The position numbers and the translations under genes are program-made. Below are positions 11,795-23,964 of a DNA stretch of 64,000 nt, one piece after another. The DNA is from Haemonchus contortus (Eukaryota > Nematoda > Chromadorea > Rhabditida > Trichostrongylidae). Position 1 is the first letter of the stretch. Every line of letters begins with the position of its first letter. Below the pieces are notes generated by a model. It ran no database searches. It was not told the origin of the DNA and was given only the letters and a program-made list of their open reading frames with translations. The stretch is taken from the NCBI GenBank assembly GCA_000469685.2, contig LS997564.1:14346091-14410090 (forward strand), given 5' to 3'.

Positions 11795-13200
11795 TCAAAG
11801 TTACCTTCTTTGAAATCAAAAATTACGATACCAAAACTGGAATTTAATGCTATGACTTTAGCAATGGGCCTAACATATTCAGTTATCCCTCACGTAAAAT
11901 CAGTTGTCTCCGTTAATGGAGTTATTGTCTTAAGTGACTCTTAAATCGTACTGAATTGGATCAAGTCGAAAATGCGACACGACGATAATCAGGTTATCTT
12001 ATCCAATTTGGTCACATTTCTTCCCAATATAACCCCGCAGATTGTACCACTAGAGGTTCAGCTAAGCACGAGTTAGCCGACCATTTCTGGTGGAACGGGT
12101 CCGAATTCATTCGAGTTCGTTCCGCTAACTGGGACAGCCTCTTTGAAGCAATCATAATCGCGACAACTTCTGAAGAAAAAGAAAATGATTCAACCTATTC
12201 TATTCTATTCTATTCTATTTCATACTGAGGCTTCGCAGATTTTTTGCTAGAAGTGGAACACCGTCTTACTCTTCTAGCAAAAAACTAGTGACAATGCACC
12301 AACATTTACGAAGGGCGGTATCATTTTGAAAGAAAACCATAAAAATGCCCAAAACGACCGAGCTGCTGCAAAACTAGTAAGCGACAACGAAATCGATGGA
12401 AATGTATCACCCCATTTGCCCCATGGCAGGGAGTGTCTAAGAACGCTTGATAAAATCAGTAGAGTTGGCTTTCTACATATCACAAGGTAAAACCATTCTA
12501 TCCAGTGAAGAACTTTCAACGGTCCTCGTGAAATAGAAGCCATGTTGAACACCAGACCTTTGCTATATCCCGAGTCAGGACCAAGAGCGGACAGACCACT
12601 ACGGCCCATCGATTTTTTGCAAAATAACTTTGAAATACCTATGGCGTTTGATTCGAGTACAAAATGTAACGAAGACCCCACCTCTGTCCCCGCAGATGAA
12701 CGGCTAGCCCTGCAGTCCAAAGTACAACTGATGGAGGCATTAAAATGTTCTTGCGAAGTTGTAGAGAAATTCTTGCGAGTCAAAACGAGCACCTCACATC
12801 GTTACGAGAAAGTCATCACCAAGTCGGTAAACAAAGAGGGAATGGTTGTGCTCCTGAAGTAGGAAAAATAGTCCTAATTTGCGACGTACTCCAACCTAGA
12901 CATTCGTGAAAAATGGGACGCATTGAAACTCTAGTCCCCAATGCTAGTGGAACTGTAAGGGAAGCTGTAGTCCTTTTGCGCTCTCATCGAAAAATTAGGA
13001 GATCTTTGAGTTTGCTGGTTCCCCTAGAGGACGACGATGACTTTCAACAAGAAAACGTGAAGAAAAATGGAGCGGAAAAGAATAACGAAGAGGAAAAAGG
13101 GACTGCAGAACAACCAGGAGACGGCGAGTTCCATACAGAATCGAAGGCCCCTTATAATCTGAGGCCTAGACAACGCACTGACTACTACGAAAATTTGGCA
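11795..13200 (+). pseudogene. BEL/Pao retrotransposon pol remnant (RNase H to integrase C-end)
   Basis: Broken plus-strand frames read, in order, like the 3' half of a nematode BEL/Pao pol. First comes a TIPKLEFNAMTLAM...VLSDS stretch typical of the RNase H region. Next is LNTRPLLYPESGPRADRPLRPIDF at 12542-12860. Then comes MGRIETLVPN...LRSHRKIRRSL...LVPLE, the domain at the end of integrase, at 12913-13200. Several stops and frame changes are present, as is a gap where most of the integrase core should be, so it is dead. Reverse transcriptase and protease are not seen upstream. A (tctat)n run at 12195-12219 lies inside it. Confidence 0.85.
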
Positions 13201-14440
13201 GTGATGTACTTATCATACAATGTAAGCACAATGCTTAACTTGATCATGATCATTTTTTTAGCATCTGGGCTGAAGGCAGAATCAGGTGAGAACAACCGTC
13301 AGATTATAGGACATCTACAGTGCGTCCCAGGAAAAGCGAAATTACTTTCATTCAACTACACACACCAAGAATTTTGCGCTGAAGACACCTGTTTAAAGTT
13401 CAGTAGTCCTAAGATGGAGGAAACAATTCACTTCTCACTTCAGGTGATTGTCCACGAGTAGATTGTTCAATGGGAATTCGAAGAAAATGGCACAATACGG
13501 ACTCTGGTATTAACATGCACTGCGGCGTCTTTCGGTGAGAGCATAGACTGCACCGTATGCGCTGCGGTTTTGTTCAATCCAGAGTGCTGGCTGATAGGAG
13601 CAATAATTGTGAGTGCGCTTGTCCTTTATTTGCTACCCATGGGTTGTTACGCGTTTCTACATTTGTCGCTTGTGAGTGGGCGACCGTTTCGCGTTTTGGC
13701 TAGTTTGATTTGGGCAGGCCCTCGGAATGTGGGGTGTATACCATTAACAAGAAATTGGAGAAGACAACGCAGAGGAAAGGATCTGGTACTCTTATTAGCA
13801 GTTTAGTTTTCATGGTCGCAGCGATTGTTACCACTGTCAAAGGATGCCAAGAAGTAAAGTTGTTTACACATCATATGACAGAATGTTCGCCAGAAAGGAG
13901 ATCATGCAAGATTCGTAATGCCGAAGTACTGAAGATCAACCCCTTCAAGAGAGAAGCCTGCATTCAATTACGAACCAATTCCACACTAATACGCGAAATT
14001 CAGTCACATGGGAATCGCTTTTCCTTTCATGCGAACAGAAGACGACCCTTTCACAAGGGACACCACCTATCATGTGATTGACAGCAAACGACGTCTTCAA
14101 TTCGGCTCTTGTATTAATGATAAATGCGCTACAATCAATAGATCATCTACGATACCCGAATGGACCGTGGAAATCATTACCCTAGAGTAATATCTTGCGC
14201 AGTATTGCCGAGGCCTGGTTGTGACTGCTTCTGGTGGGATCAGGTTGCCTATTCCCCCGCATTCATCTTGAAGCGAATACACCTCAAGTATTCGAGATTT
14301 TTAAATGCATACGGTGGGACGAAGCAGCGAAAATCAAACTGACGCATACAGACGTGCTGAAGCATAAGACGAAATCCTACACGGCGCTCCTACGCGGCAT
14401 ATTGGAGACGTTATTATGCAATGGTACAAGACCGTAATCA
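13200..14440 (+). pseudogene. Env-like glycoprotein remnant of the BEL/Pao element
   Basis: Directly after pol, a hydrophobic leader-like segment (about 13222-13280) is followed by cysteine-rich, N-glycosylation-motif-bearing frames spread over at least three reading frames up to 14437. Cysteine clusters near 13840-14080 and 14200-14260 resemble the phlebovirus-Gc-like envelope proteins known from some nematode BEL/Pao elements. That identification is by family resemblance, not by alignment. Internal stops (for example after 13461) and frame shifts make it non-functional. It is annotated only as a broken ancient copy. Confidence 0.65.
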
Positions 14441-14760
14441 TAGAATTGCCGCAGTAGGGCTGCTGTAGGATTGAATTATTTCCTCATTTCCACTTGGGGA
14501 GCACGGTTCGTTTGCTTCATATTACGACAATTCTTTCGACTCTTCTGGCAATCGTTCCGAATGCTTTTTTGGGTACTTGTGGCCACGACAAGAGCGGTGG
14601 CTCGCGGCGTTTACAAAAAAACAATACTGATAAGAAAAACGAGCTTGCAAAGCGGTCGGGTGTTTTAATGAAGAAAACATATATTCGAGTTGGCTGATTC
14701 TAAATAATATTTTGGCAATTTAGGCAAGAACTCCGAAAAAACGCGTTTATCTTTTTTCAT
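14441..14760. other. Candidate long terminal repeat between env and gag remains
   Basis: These 320 bases separate the end of the env-like frames from the start of gag-like frames. In a tandem BEL/Pao dimer this is where a shared LTR would sit. I saw no second copy within the window to prove it. Confidence 0.25.
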
Positions 14761-14761
14761 A

Positions 14762-16176
14762 ATGGCGAGTGAAGAAGAAGACAGGGATATCAAAGATCTC
14801 ACTAATCTCACTACGAAACCATCGATCATAGGAGATCGATCGTCATAAGCTTCAAATGCAACTAGAATTGGCAGCTATCTCTTTAGAGACTCAAAAGAAG
14901 TAGCAACCACGTTGGTCAAGCAATGGAAACATCACAAGAGCGAAAATGCATTCTTCTGCGCTTCTGCAAAAAAGCAAATGTTTTTAACAACTCAAGGTTT
15001 GCGAAGGCAGAGGTGACGGAGGAGAGAATCCGTCGCATGGAACAACAAGGTATATGATCATGAGCCTATTTTACGGGCACAACATGGAGTTCAACAGTGA
15101 ATCGGAATTCCGAACGAAAGAATTCTGAACGCATAGACGCGACTATCCCTTTGGAACAAATGAGATTAAGGACTTGGTCATCAGCCAACGTGATGCACTC
15201 AATGTAAAAGTAGAAGACAGGCGGAGCTGCTAGAAAGCCACGAACAAGGAGTGAAGTAATTGATTCGTACAACGAACTCCCAGTCTCAGAGGATTCTCGG
15301 AAAGGAACTCGAGCCTTCTCAGGATCAACTTGCTTTCTCTCGCTTGGAATTAGAGAATCTCAGTAAAGCTATAGAAGCCCAAAAGTTGCAAATAGCCAAA
15401 CTCCGAAAAGAAAAAGAGGAAAAAAAGAAGCTGGTAAGTGTTGAAGAGCACATGAGTAAAAATGTACAGCCCAGAGTAGAAGAAATTGCGCCGGCAAAGG
15501 TCCATTAAAAAGGTAAAATTAGCGAGGCAGGCGGTCTTGTTGATGACCGGCATTGCTGAGAGAGAATGGTGAATGAAGTTGCAGAAGAATCTAGCGGCGA
15601 CGAGTACTGACCCAGGGATGGAGAAGAGTCCTGCGATGACAAGTACGACCAGTGGATGGTGAACCGAGTCCGAAAGGTCGTAAGATCAAAGCCTCAGAAC
15701 CATTTTTCCGGAAGAAATGGTGTAAGATGCTAGATGTTCTCAAATGCTTTCCATTTAGAGATCGCAGAGATCAATCGCTCGGAATTTCCGCGTGGAGAAG
15801 GTACGCGTTCTGTGGAGCTGAAGGAGATCATTTCTCCGATGCATGCCCTCGCATAGGTAGTGGGAATGCGCGCTTAAGGATCATCGAGGAAAGGGGTTGG
15901 TGTAGGCCTTGTTTGGAAAGCCCTGATTGCCACGGGTGTCGATACCGCACGCGTGAATGTTTTTGTTGCTTTAATTTGATTGAAACAGCCTTCGAAGATC
16001 TGCGTCGAAACGATGGAGGCTTCCATCATCGAGCTGTGTATAACGTTCCCGATAAGAAATACATCGCGGGCGCACGCACTCAAGAAATACAAGAGCAATC
16101 GCAGAAAGATCGCAGGGAAAGGGATATCATGAGGGCCATTTGGCGGCCTGAGTCTCGTCAACGCCGACTAAGGTAA
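14762..16176 (+). pseudogene. BEL/Pao gag remnant with zinc knuckles
   Basis: A frame opening at ATGGCGAGTGAAGAAG (14762) is followed by coiled-coil-like, K/E-rich segments (15260-15508). A cysteine-rich gag C-terminus (15652-16176) contains CGAEGDHFSDACP, GWCRPCLESPDCHGCRYR and ECFCCF. This spaced C/H pattern is typical of BEL/Pao gag. Stops and frame changes (for example around 14845 and 15230) show decay. It follows rather than precedes the pol/env remains on the same strand, so it belongs either to a second tandem copy or to a separate insertion. Confidence 0.75.
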
Positions 16177-16499
16177 TTTACAATTTAGTGCAGTGTTAAA
16201 TGTTGATAGATTTGAACAAAGGAAGATCTTTCAGATAAGACTCTTCACGGCAGCTATATGTAAACGTGCTAGGAACAATGCTATAAAAGCATCGGTGCGA
16301 CGAGAGTGGGGTCTTCTTGCGATGTCTTCTTTGATTTCTTCGAAGTGCCAATCACCGGAGCTGTTCCCATCTGCCGAGTAAACGTCTTACTGTGTCGAAT
16401 AAAGTATTACTGTCTAATGGTCAGTCATACCACACAACCGCAACAAACTGGCGAGTATTTCTATCACAACACATTGATATCAAAAAAATGTAAGTACTA

Positions 16500-17745
16500 G
16501 GGTTGCCTTTTATATTTTCAGACTTGGCAAGACTAGTGTAGCAATCTAGCAACTGACACCACTATCGTAAAGTTTGACTATTTTTAGGTTACGTTGCGAA
16601 ATTTGAGCGCGATTTGTTTTGTTTACACTAAGTTATAAGATTTTGTTTAGGCCAGGTTATGGGGTAGAACCGTGAGCATTTTCGCGCGATTATTTTCCTC
16701 AACTTTCGACGTGGACTATTTCAACAACAATGCACGGATGAACTCAGTTCAATTTTTGGTGATGAGGCTTCATCCAAGACCAGTGTTTATCGATGGTACA
16801 GTGAGTTCACCCGAGGTCGTAGTTCACTCGAAGAAGAATGTCATGGAGGTCGCCCAAACTCAGTTGTTGTTCCGGAAACCGTTGATACTGTGCACAAACA
16901 AATATTGCAAGACCGTCATGTGACCTATCGTGAGATTGAGGCAACCTTAAGCATTAGTGGGACCAGCATACATTTAATATTTCATGAACGTTTGACTGTA
17001 AAAAAATTGTTTTTGAAAAATTTGTCGATCCTCCAGAAAAGGGACTCGTGTCGATTGATCGAAAGAAATGCTCAAAAAATCGATTGCGGTGCTTCGAAAC
17101 AAGTCTACGACATCGGAACAGGTGATGGATCATGGATTTATGCGTATGAGCCCGAAAGGAAACAGCAGTCGACGGTCAGGGTATTTCAAGATGAGCGAAA
17201 TCCAACAAAAGCTGTCCGCGCACCAAGCACTTCCGAGCAATCGATCTCCTGTTTCTTTGGAAAAACTGGGCATGTCGGAACCGTACCACTAGGACAAGCA
17301 GAACAGTTAATTCTGAGTGGTAGACCACCATTTGTTTGTCAGTTGACTTTCAAAAAATCAGGGAAAAAATTGCTGCAGACGGAACACTCTTCACCCCGAC
17401 AATACGAGCTCCCACATCGGCTCAAACAACTCCATTTTTGAGCACTCAAAACAACGATTTGACAGGTCATAAGCCATGAAGCCCCCGGGTGACTTCTTCT
17501 CATCCCGTACGTAAAAAATAAAATGGGAAGTCAACGTTTTTCGACACCTGAAGAAGCCGTTGATGCGTTCAGAATCCATGTTTTAGAGTTACCTACATCA
17601 GAGTGGCAAAAGTGCTTCGAAAATTGGTTCGAGCCCATACAAAAGTATATAGATCTTAATGTGGAGATTTTTGAAAGGCAGTAAACCGGTTTTCAATAAA
17701 TAGTATTTGTTTCGGTTCTCAAATCTCAAAATATAAAAGGCAACC
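16500..17745 (+). mobile_element. Mariner element, near full length, dead
   Basis: TA flanks both sides (16498-16499, 17746-17747). The terminal inverted repeats begin GGTTGCCTTTTATATTTT on each side. The length of 1246 bp is that of a complete mariner. Plus-strand frames spell a decayed transposase. RHVTYREIEATL (helix-turn-helix region) lies at about 16914-16950. TGDGSWIYAYEPE (first catalytic Asp kept, the usual Glu after it changed) lies near 17120-17155. Frames continue through ACFFGKTGHV-like and C-terminal segments to about 17690. Several frameshifts and stops are present. Confidence 0.92.
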
Positions 17746-18249
17746 TACGTAGAATACGTGAACTTTGTAACTGAACTCACTGAACCAGTCTGAAGTCGTT
17801 TCGATTCCGATGTACCATATCAACGGTGTGCCAGTTCGTTGGTGTTGTGTGAGATGACTGACCACGACAGTGATACTTTATTCGACACAGTAAGACGTTT
17901 ACTCGACAGATGGGATCAACTCCGATTATTGACAATTGAGGAAGACGAAGTCGAAGAAGTCGAAGGAGACGTCGCAGGGAGGTCCCGCTCTCGCTGCAAC
18001 GATGCTTTTATAGCATTGCTCCTAGCACGTTTACATACATAGCAGCCGCGAAGAGTCTTATATTTTGTCGGCGTTGACAAACGTTTACATTCATAACTGC
18101 CGCAAAGAGCCGTAGCTGGAACATCATTCTTCGTTCAAATCCATCAACATCTAGCACTACACTAAATTATAACATTACATTTAGTCGGCGTTGACAACAA
18201 ACATCATGTCATCCTGAGATGCGACCTGGGAATGATTCCTGCACTCATG
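17746..18249. other. Unidentified spacer with a short direct repeat
   Basis: About 30 bases ('acgtttacatacatagcagc' and following) recur about 60 bases on as 'acgtttacattcataactgc' (18025-18115), and 'gtcggcgttgacaa' occurs twice. No gene is recognised. Confidence 0.4.
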
Positions 18250-18510
18250 TCTTCTTGAAGGCACAGTTCACGATAATTTTGGGTGATTCAGATGATGGCG
18301 AAATAAGGGAGGTAAGGTGGAAAATAGTGAAGATGTGAAGAAACTGTGTGAAGCGTGTTTCCAAAACGAAAAAAAAACAGAAAAATCGTTAAAAAGGGGG
18401 CTGGACGAGAATGAGACTAGAAAAATGAGAAAGAACGGGGCGTTTGGACTAACTATATAACGACGTGTGTCATTGCTCATGTGAGTCCTGGTGCGAATAG
18501 CTGGTAAGCA
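18250..18510 (+). repeat. Dispersed repeat, copy A (reverse partner 31330-31583)
   Basis: It starts 'aaggcacagttcacgataat'. Its body ('gggtgattcagatgatg', 'aacgggg..tttgga', 'ttgctcatgtgagtcctggt') matches the reverse complement of 31330-31583 over about 250 bases. It is non-coding. Confidence 0.75.
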
Positions 18511-19286
18511 AAAACTTATTCACTCTTAAGCATAAGTTAACGAAAAAAACCTTACAATTAGACTGAATCTGCTCCCATACGAAAAGAGCACACAGCTGCA
18601 TTCTTTATCGGTTCATTCACTATGCTCCTGGCATCACTCCTGGTCTTCTCGATGCGCGAGGGTCAAAGGAACACAACGTAGCCATCGTCGGGCCAACAGA
18701 CCGCCAGACCGCACTGTGCAGTAGTCGTGCCACTGCCATGGCTTACTTTGAATCCTTTTAAATGTCTTTGCAATTACAGAAGTCGAGTGATGTGGATCTC
18801 AACTTGCCTGCTGTACAATGTGGAGTGTTCTTTGGAGTAATTGATCTCGGTCGACCACCTCCTCTCCTTCGCGCAGCATTTCTCTCTCTATGCACGTGAA
18901 ACAACGCTTTGAGTGATACCGTGCTCCCGAGCTATACTTGTCATGGTTGGATCTTGTTCAATTTCCCGACGATTCTTCCTCGGTCTTCATTCAGATGATG
19001 TCTGTGGGACATGATGTATAGAAGAATACTACCCCAGTACTTGGTAGTTACTCGTTGACTGACAAAATTTTTTGACGAATTTCGTACTTATTAACTGCTT
19101 TGATTTGCGCGGGCAGCCATACTTCGCACCTTATCTGAACTATTCCTCCACAAAGACAAAACCAGCTTTCTGTACATAACCGTCATAGGTCTGGCAATAT
19201 ACTCGCACACTTCCATTTATTCCCACTCAGTCCTTACTTTTTATGTTACATAATCCATCTAGTCCCTAAATTTTGCACAACAATGT
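18511..19286. other. No gene recognised
   Basis: No frame of useful length and no repeat match that I could see. Confidence 0.4.
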
Positions 19287-19445
19287 ATATCTCAGCAGTG
19301 CAACGTCATCCCCAACCTGAAGTTTGAGGTTTCTTCTTCTCTCAGGAGATTCGCTATTATTCGAAGAGATAAACAAAAACTGTCCGAAAACGCATTATAT
19401 CTCAAGACGGCCGCTAGCTTCTACAGAAAAAGGAATGCTCCCGGC
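19287..19445 (+). repeat. Dispersed repeat, copy B (partner at 2764-2925)
   Basis: It shares 'tatatctcagc.gtgcaacg', 'agattcgct' and 'ggccgctagcttcta' with 2764-2925 in the same order and orientation. Confidence 0.6.
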
Positions 19446-21349
19446 CAACATAGCTCACCCTCCTTCTCAAATTACTTTCGCCTGAAGCCTCTTCATCTTC
19501 GATAACCCTCTCTTTTCCGCACTCAATATCTCAATAAAAAAGTCGTTGGCTCTTAAACCATTGGACGTTTCACGCACTTGACCTGGCCATTCTTGACGGC
19601 TCTCCCGGCTTATTAGGGGGACCCCCCTACTAGGTCGTCCTTTCCGAACACTTCAATTTCAGAGGCTCATCTTTTTTCGAGTTGCAGAGGAGTCACGTCA
19701 ACCTCACTCGTAGTAGCAGAAGGGTTTAAATCAAAGACGAATCAAAAAGAACAACATGAAAGAAGGTAGAATTTTGGTCAGCGAACACTCGGCAAAAGCT
19801 CCTAATGCCTTAGGTGGAAATAGCGAGCCTTGCTAGACTTTAAAAGCTTGATGCTTAAAAAATCAACATTCAGAATGATGTTGATTTTCGAAGCATGACC
19901 AAAAGTGAAGGGATGGATGTTGCGCGAACGTTTGGGAGGGGTGCTGCGTGATTGCTCACGTTCATCACATCACTAGTGTCCTTTAACAGCAAATTTTGCA
20001 TCATCGATAACTTGTTGCTTATGACATGGGCCGCACTGTGTTTCAAGGACGATTCAGGCCATGCCTAGAAGACTGCAAGATGAATCATGATCTGTTGAAA
20101 CGCCATATCCGAAAACGCCTTCAACCGACAGTTGAGAAAGAGGTGCCGGGTTAAACCGGGACCTACTATGTTGCTGTAGGGAAGGCCATGTGACATTATA
20201 CACGAACACCGTTAGTCGTTTAGCGATAGTGCAAAAATGGCGAAGAAAACGTGAAAATCGTGGTATTCAGGGAAATAGGTTAAAAAAAGAAGAAAAAGTA
20301 GGGGTTGGACGAGAATGTCACGGAAAAAAGCTGCATGGAAGGGGTATTGGGACAAGCTGTTGGAACGCGGGCGCAGCTGCATACACCTGGCTGAAATACG
20401 GTGTCGGCGTGCAAGGACTTGGTCCCGACGCGAATGGTGCAACCTTATAGCTTTGCAATGCGTAACAACTCCTCGGCCTTAGGTGTGTACGTCGGCTAAG
20501 CCTGTTTTAGGGGCCCATTAAGCCCTATATAGACTACATCTCGATTCGACAGCTTCCCTTAGGCTATCTGTGGGGGTCACAGGTTCATCCTAGGGAATAA
20601 TCTCACAAACAATTTTCACGTGAAATGTTCCTTTGAGTGGGTGGAGTAGGTACAGGTTTACGTGGAATCATCAAATCAGTCCTGACAAAAACCCGAGACT
20701 TCAGACACATTTCGTACTCGGCAAGCAACGTTCAATTCTTCATGGATGAAGATGGGAGGTCAAATGTCATAAGAGTTCTGATTCTGCGCAGATATTGGGA
20801 TAGAGGAAAATGGTTGGTTGAATATACTAGGAAAATCTCATTCCGATAATGTTACAATAGGACAAAGTTGTGATACCATAGAGTTTGAGCCTTTTTTGCT
20901 CAGCTTACTGATTTCAAGAGATTGAAATTGCCTGGTGACAAAGCTGGTGAACTGACTGGATCAAATCGCTCAATCCACAACCCGCCCAGCTTGAATTTGA
21001 CACGGTCTGTTCCGTCAGATAGCGGTCCTGGCCCTATCGTCCTTCAATCTAGCACTCTCAATTAGACAATGCGTAACTCAGCTTCAGCTTACACTCGGTT
21101 GTGTGTGTGAAAACGATAACCTTTACGGTAGGTACAAAAAGATATCCATTCATTATTGATGATTTTTTACAATTTATTTTCGAGAAAAAAGGTTCAATGA
21201 AAAAACAAAATAAGAAAGTTACTATAGTAATCATAATTTAATTATAATTAATCGAATACTAACGCACATGGAAACATCAAAATGTTTCGACTACAGTTCT
21301 TCTACTGCTGCGATAGGAAACAGACATATTCACAACATTTTGCCTCTTC
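19446..21349. other. No gene recognised
   Basis: Isolated short frames on both strands (for example 20190-20450 and 20637-20849) lack splice support and family resemblance. Confidence 0.4.
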
Positions 21350-21753
21350 TTACACCGGCAAAAGTTGACAACCTCCTGCCGAAGATCCGAGGAGAGTAAC
21401 AGCAGAGAAAATGGCGGTATACTCATCGTGAGGTCGTTTATCCAGAAGTACTGAAAGATCCTCTACATCATCTACATAAGACTTTTTTGCTTTTTTTATT
21501 ATTGGCACATTGAGTAGTGGCATATAATGTCTTCTATAGGTATAGTATGTCTCACAGACCAAGCACAGTATCCGCTTGCTGAGAACAACCCTTGATTGAC
21601 CTACTATTTGTAAGTGGCGCTACATTGGTCACGGAACCATAGACCACCTCTTCAGATGATAACAAACCTTTGTGTACCGTTTACTCACAGCGGACGTAAA
21701 ATGCCTTCAGAAAAATCATTTCGAGGTGGTATTTTCAGGGCCTCATGCTTCAT
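21350..21753 (-). CDS. Hypothetical protein, two exons, about 97 aa
   Basis: Exon 1 runs 21753-21689 (ATG at 21753, ending ..ILRPL in phase 2 at donor CT|gtgagt). Exon 2 runs 21578-21350 (acceptor ggttgttctcag) and ends in TAA. The phases match exactly: 65 + 229 = 294 nt, 97 codons plus stop. The product contains KIPPRNDFSEGILRP, CETYYTYRRHYMPLL, VPIIKKAKKSYVDDVEDL and a final SSAGGCQLLPV. I do not recognise a family. The frame stays open upstream of the chosen ATG (HYVTFTKCV) into a SINE copy at 21775, so this could be the 3' end of a larger gene or a small gene whose promoter region was invaded. Confidence 0.5.
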
Positions 21754-21774
21754 TACACATTTAGTGAACGTGAC

Positions 21775-22015
21775 GTAGTGGCAAATAGCCTACTCTTCAT
21801 TGGCATAGCCCAGAGACCGTTTCCCGATTTTGCCCAGGCCAGCCAAGCCTTTCATTTCTCTGTGGACTGTTAGCTGGCGCCAGGCTCATTTGAAAGGATG
21901 GTAACACAAGCTTAACATCAACTGGCGGCAACAGTTCATTGTATGGGCCTCATAAGCATTTAGGTCGCCACTACTATTCTGTCCGGAAATGGTATGCTGG
22001 ACGCATCCTGAAAAC
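21775..22015 (+). repeat. Degraded tRNA-derived SINE
   Basis: It follows the family order: 'gtggcaaatagcc', 'ggccagccaagcctttcat', 'ctggcggcaacagttcattgtat', 'cgccactactattctg', 'ggacgcatcctgaaaacgg'. It is more diverged than the copies at 26.8 and 46.2 kb. Confidence 0.6.
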
Positions 22016-22139
22016 GGAATTGCTCCTCTCAGCGACACAATCGCTCAATTATTTCAAACGACATGAGCAGTTGATGAGTATGGATCCTCATTGAATCCCT
22101 TCGTCACTAAAAAATACTGATCTTTATAAAATGTCATCG

Positions 22140-22316
22140 TTGAAGAGCGAGCGTGAAAGGCCAAAAGATGTGCAAGTCAGTGCTTTTATCCTCCCAAACG
22201 AGCTTGGTACCAATTAACCGGGTCCAGAGCTTAGGCGGATTTCGATCTGGGATTCGAACTTGTAACCATGCTTGTGTGGTGGTGTGCCACTTGCCACTAC
22301 ACCACCTCGGTCCTTC
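22140..22316 (-). repeat. tRNA-derived SINE, 5' part
   Basis: On the minus strand it opens with the tRNA-like head 'gaggtggtgtagtggcaagt' and a B-box-like 'gttcgaatcc', then the body 'gtcagtgcttttatcctcc' region in reverse. The 3' half is missing. Confidence 0.75.
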
Positions 22317-22639
22317 TATACATATAATGTAGAGCATATAATTTTGATTTCAACACGCGCAAATTGCTGAAATGTCATTAAGAAGTTGACGGAAGGTAGA
22401 GCCTAAGTTACGTAAGGAGTAGTTATACAGTACAGTGATACAGTGCGTAAACCCTGGCTTTCGTTCAATCTCATCCCGAATTTACCTTCGTGAATTCAAG
22501 TCGGGCCTTCTTGTGGTGGTCAGTGATCTTCGAAGCCTTCTTCATTGCTGCCCTGGGAATGCTGCTGCTATTTTTTCACGGCTCTCCCTTCTGTAGTTTT
22601 GAACAACGAGGGATCCAACTTAGATCAAACTTTGTTCAA

Positions 22640-22745
22640 CGACAAGGTTTTGTTCGAGATAGCTCTTGTCTCGCTCTGCGCGACCCCTCAACACTGGTAA
22701 CATTGTCTACCAACTCTCATTAAACTTGTTAGCCCCACAGATTAA
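22640..22745 (+). repeat. Direct repeat unit 1 (pair with 23310-23395)
   Basis: 'ctcgctctgcgcgacccctc' followed by 'taacattgtctacca' and 'ccccacag..taatca' occurs here and again about 650 bases downstream with about 85% identity by eye. The pair brackets a gag fragment and may be decayed LTR-proximal or internal sequence duplicated in a retroelement. Confidence 0.7.
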
Positions 22746-22789
22746 TCATGACCGTTTGAACTATTGATAACCCGACATATTTACCATCC

Positions 22790-23045
22790 GTATCAGCTGG
22801 GTCGCAGTGCGTCTTCTGTGCTACAGAAGAAAATCTCGACGCACACCTTCGGCGCGGTGTCCTCAATTCCCGGACCCGGTCTCGAAAGCTGTTCGAACAT
22901 TCCAATCAGGCATCTGCACTAGATGCCTGAGAAACACTCACGAGAGCGACTGCGGCACCACGTGCCAGAGCTGCGGGATGCCGTACAGTTGTCTTCTGTG
23001 CCAAACTAGGGCTTATTCGAAAGCTACAATTAAAAGAAGAGAACA
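22790..23045 (+). pseudogene. Retroelement gag zinc-knuckle fragment
   Basis: The frame contains GICTRCLRNTHESDCG and CQSCGMPYSCLLC, a C/H spacing like the BEL/Pao gag C-terminus at 15.8 kb though from a different subfamily. Neighbouring frames are broken and no pol is seen nearby, so it is a fragment. Confidence 0.6.
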
Positions 23046-23309
23046 CTGAAGAAATCATTTTCTACTAATCTCCTTTCTCGATGGGCACGGAACGATCACC
23101 ACGACACGCTACACAAGAAGATATTCAACAACTGCGATCATATGATTCTTTACTAACTAACATACGCAGCTTTTTAACTAATTTATTGTTCACATGGCGT
23201 CTAGTATACTATAAATCGGTGGAAATATTATTTATGTTTACTCCAGCATTTTTTTTACCTGACTATGATTGTTTTTTGAAGCCTGTACTTTTCATGCAAA
23301 GGGGGCGCG

Positions 23310-23395
23310 CGGTGTGTCTCGCTCTGCGCGACCCCTCAACCTTGATAACATTGTCTACCACCTCCACTAATCGTTGTTGACCCCACAGAGTAATC
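23310..23395 (+). repeat. Direct repeat unit 2 (pair with 22640-22745)
   Basis: This is the second copy of the 'ctcgctctgcgcgacccctc' unit. The following bases resemble the start of the gag fragment but soon diverge. Confidence 0.65.
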
Positions 23396-23964
23396 ACTCC
23401 TTTGCCACCCGTACAGTTGGGTATAATTACCCGTACAGCGCTGGCTTCTTGTGCTTTACAATAAATTTGCATGTAGCCACTGTGAACAAGCCAACCTACA
23501 CACCACCCGAAAAAAGGGTAAAGGCTAGTGAGCCACCAAACCGAGGAACTCATCTTCCCAAACGGGGACAGCTCTTAGCATTCTCTTCTCGCCGTTCGCG
23601 ATTAGCTTGCGGGGACATCCTGACCTCGTGGAGCTCTGTAGACTTCAAATATCTTTAAACGGAGCCGAGGGATCTCACGACTCTCCCTCTATCTCCCCTC
23701 GTACTGAACCCTGAATCACGAAAAGTCTGATTTTGTGCTTCTCCTTCTAAAGGTAGATGACCTTCGTGAGGCAAAGTGCATATTGCTTTCAAACATATTT
23801 GCGTCATACTCCTATGCAGATCCCTCCAAATGCAAATTCTGTTGCACTCGATTTCGAAACCATCGTGTTCTTAAGAGTGATCGTATACTTATGAATCGGC
23901 AAAAAAATCGAAAAGGATCTATATAAATGTTAGTATGAAAGTTAAGCAGGCCAAAGCAGGTTTT

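Noticed and set aside
15652..16176. Host zinc-finger gene
   Set aside because: The C/H spacing and neighbouring text match retroelement gag, and the locus is broken and embedded in BEL/Pao remains.
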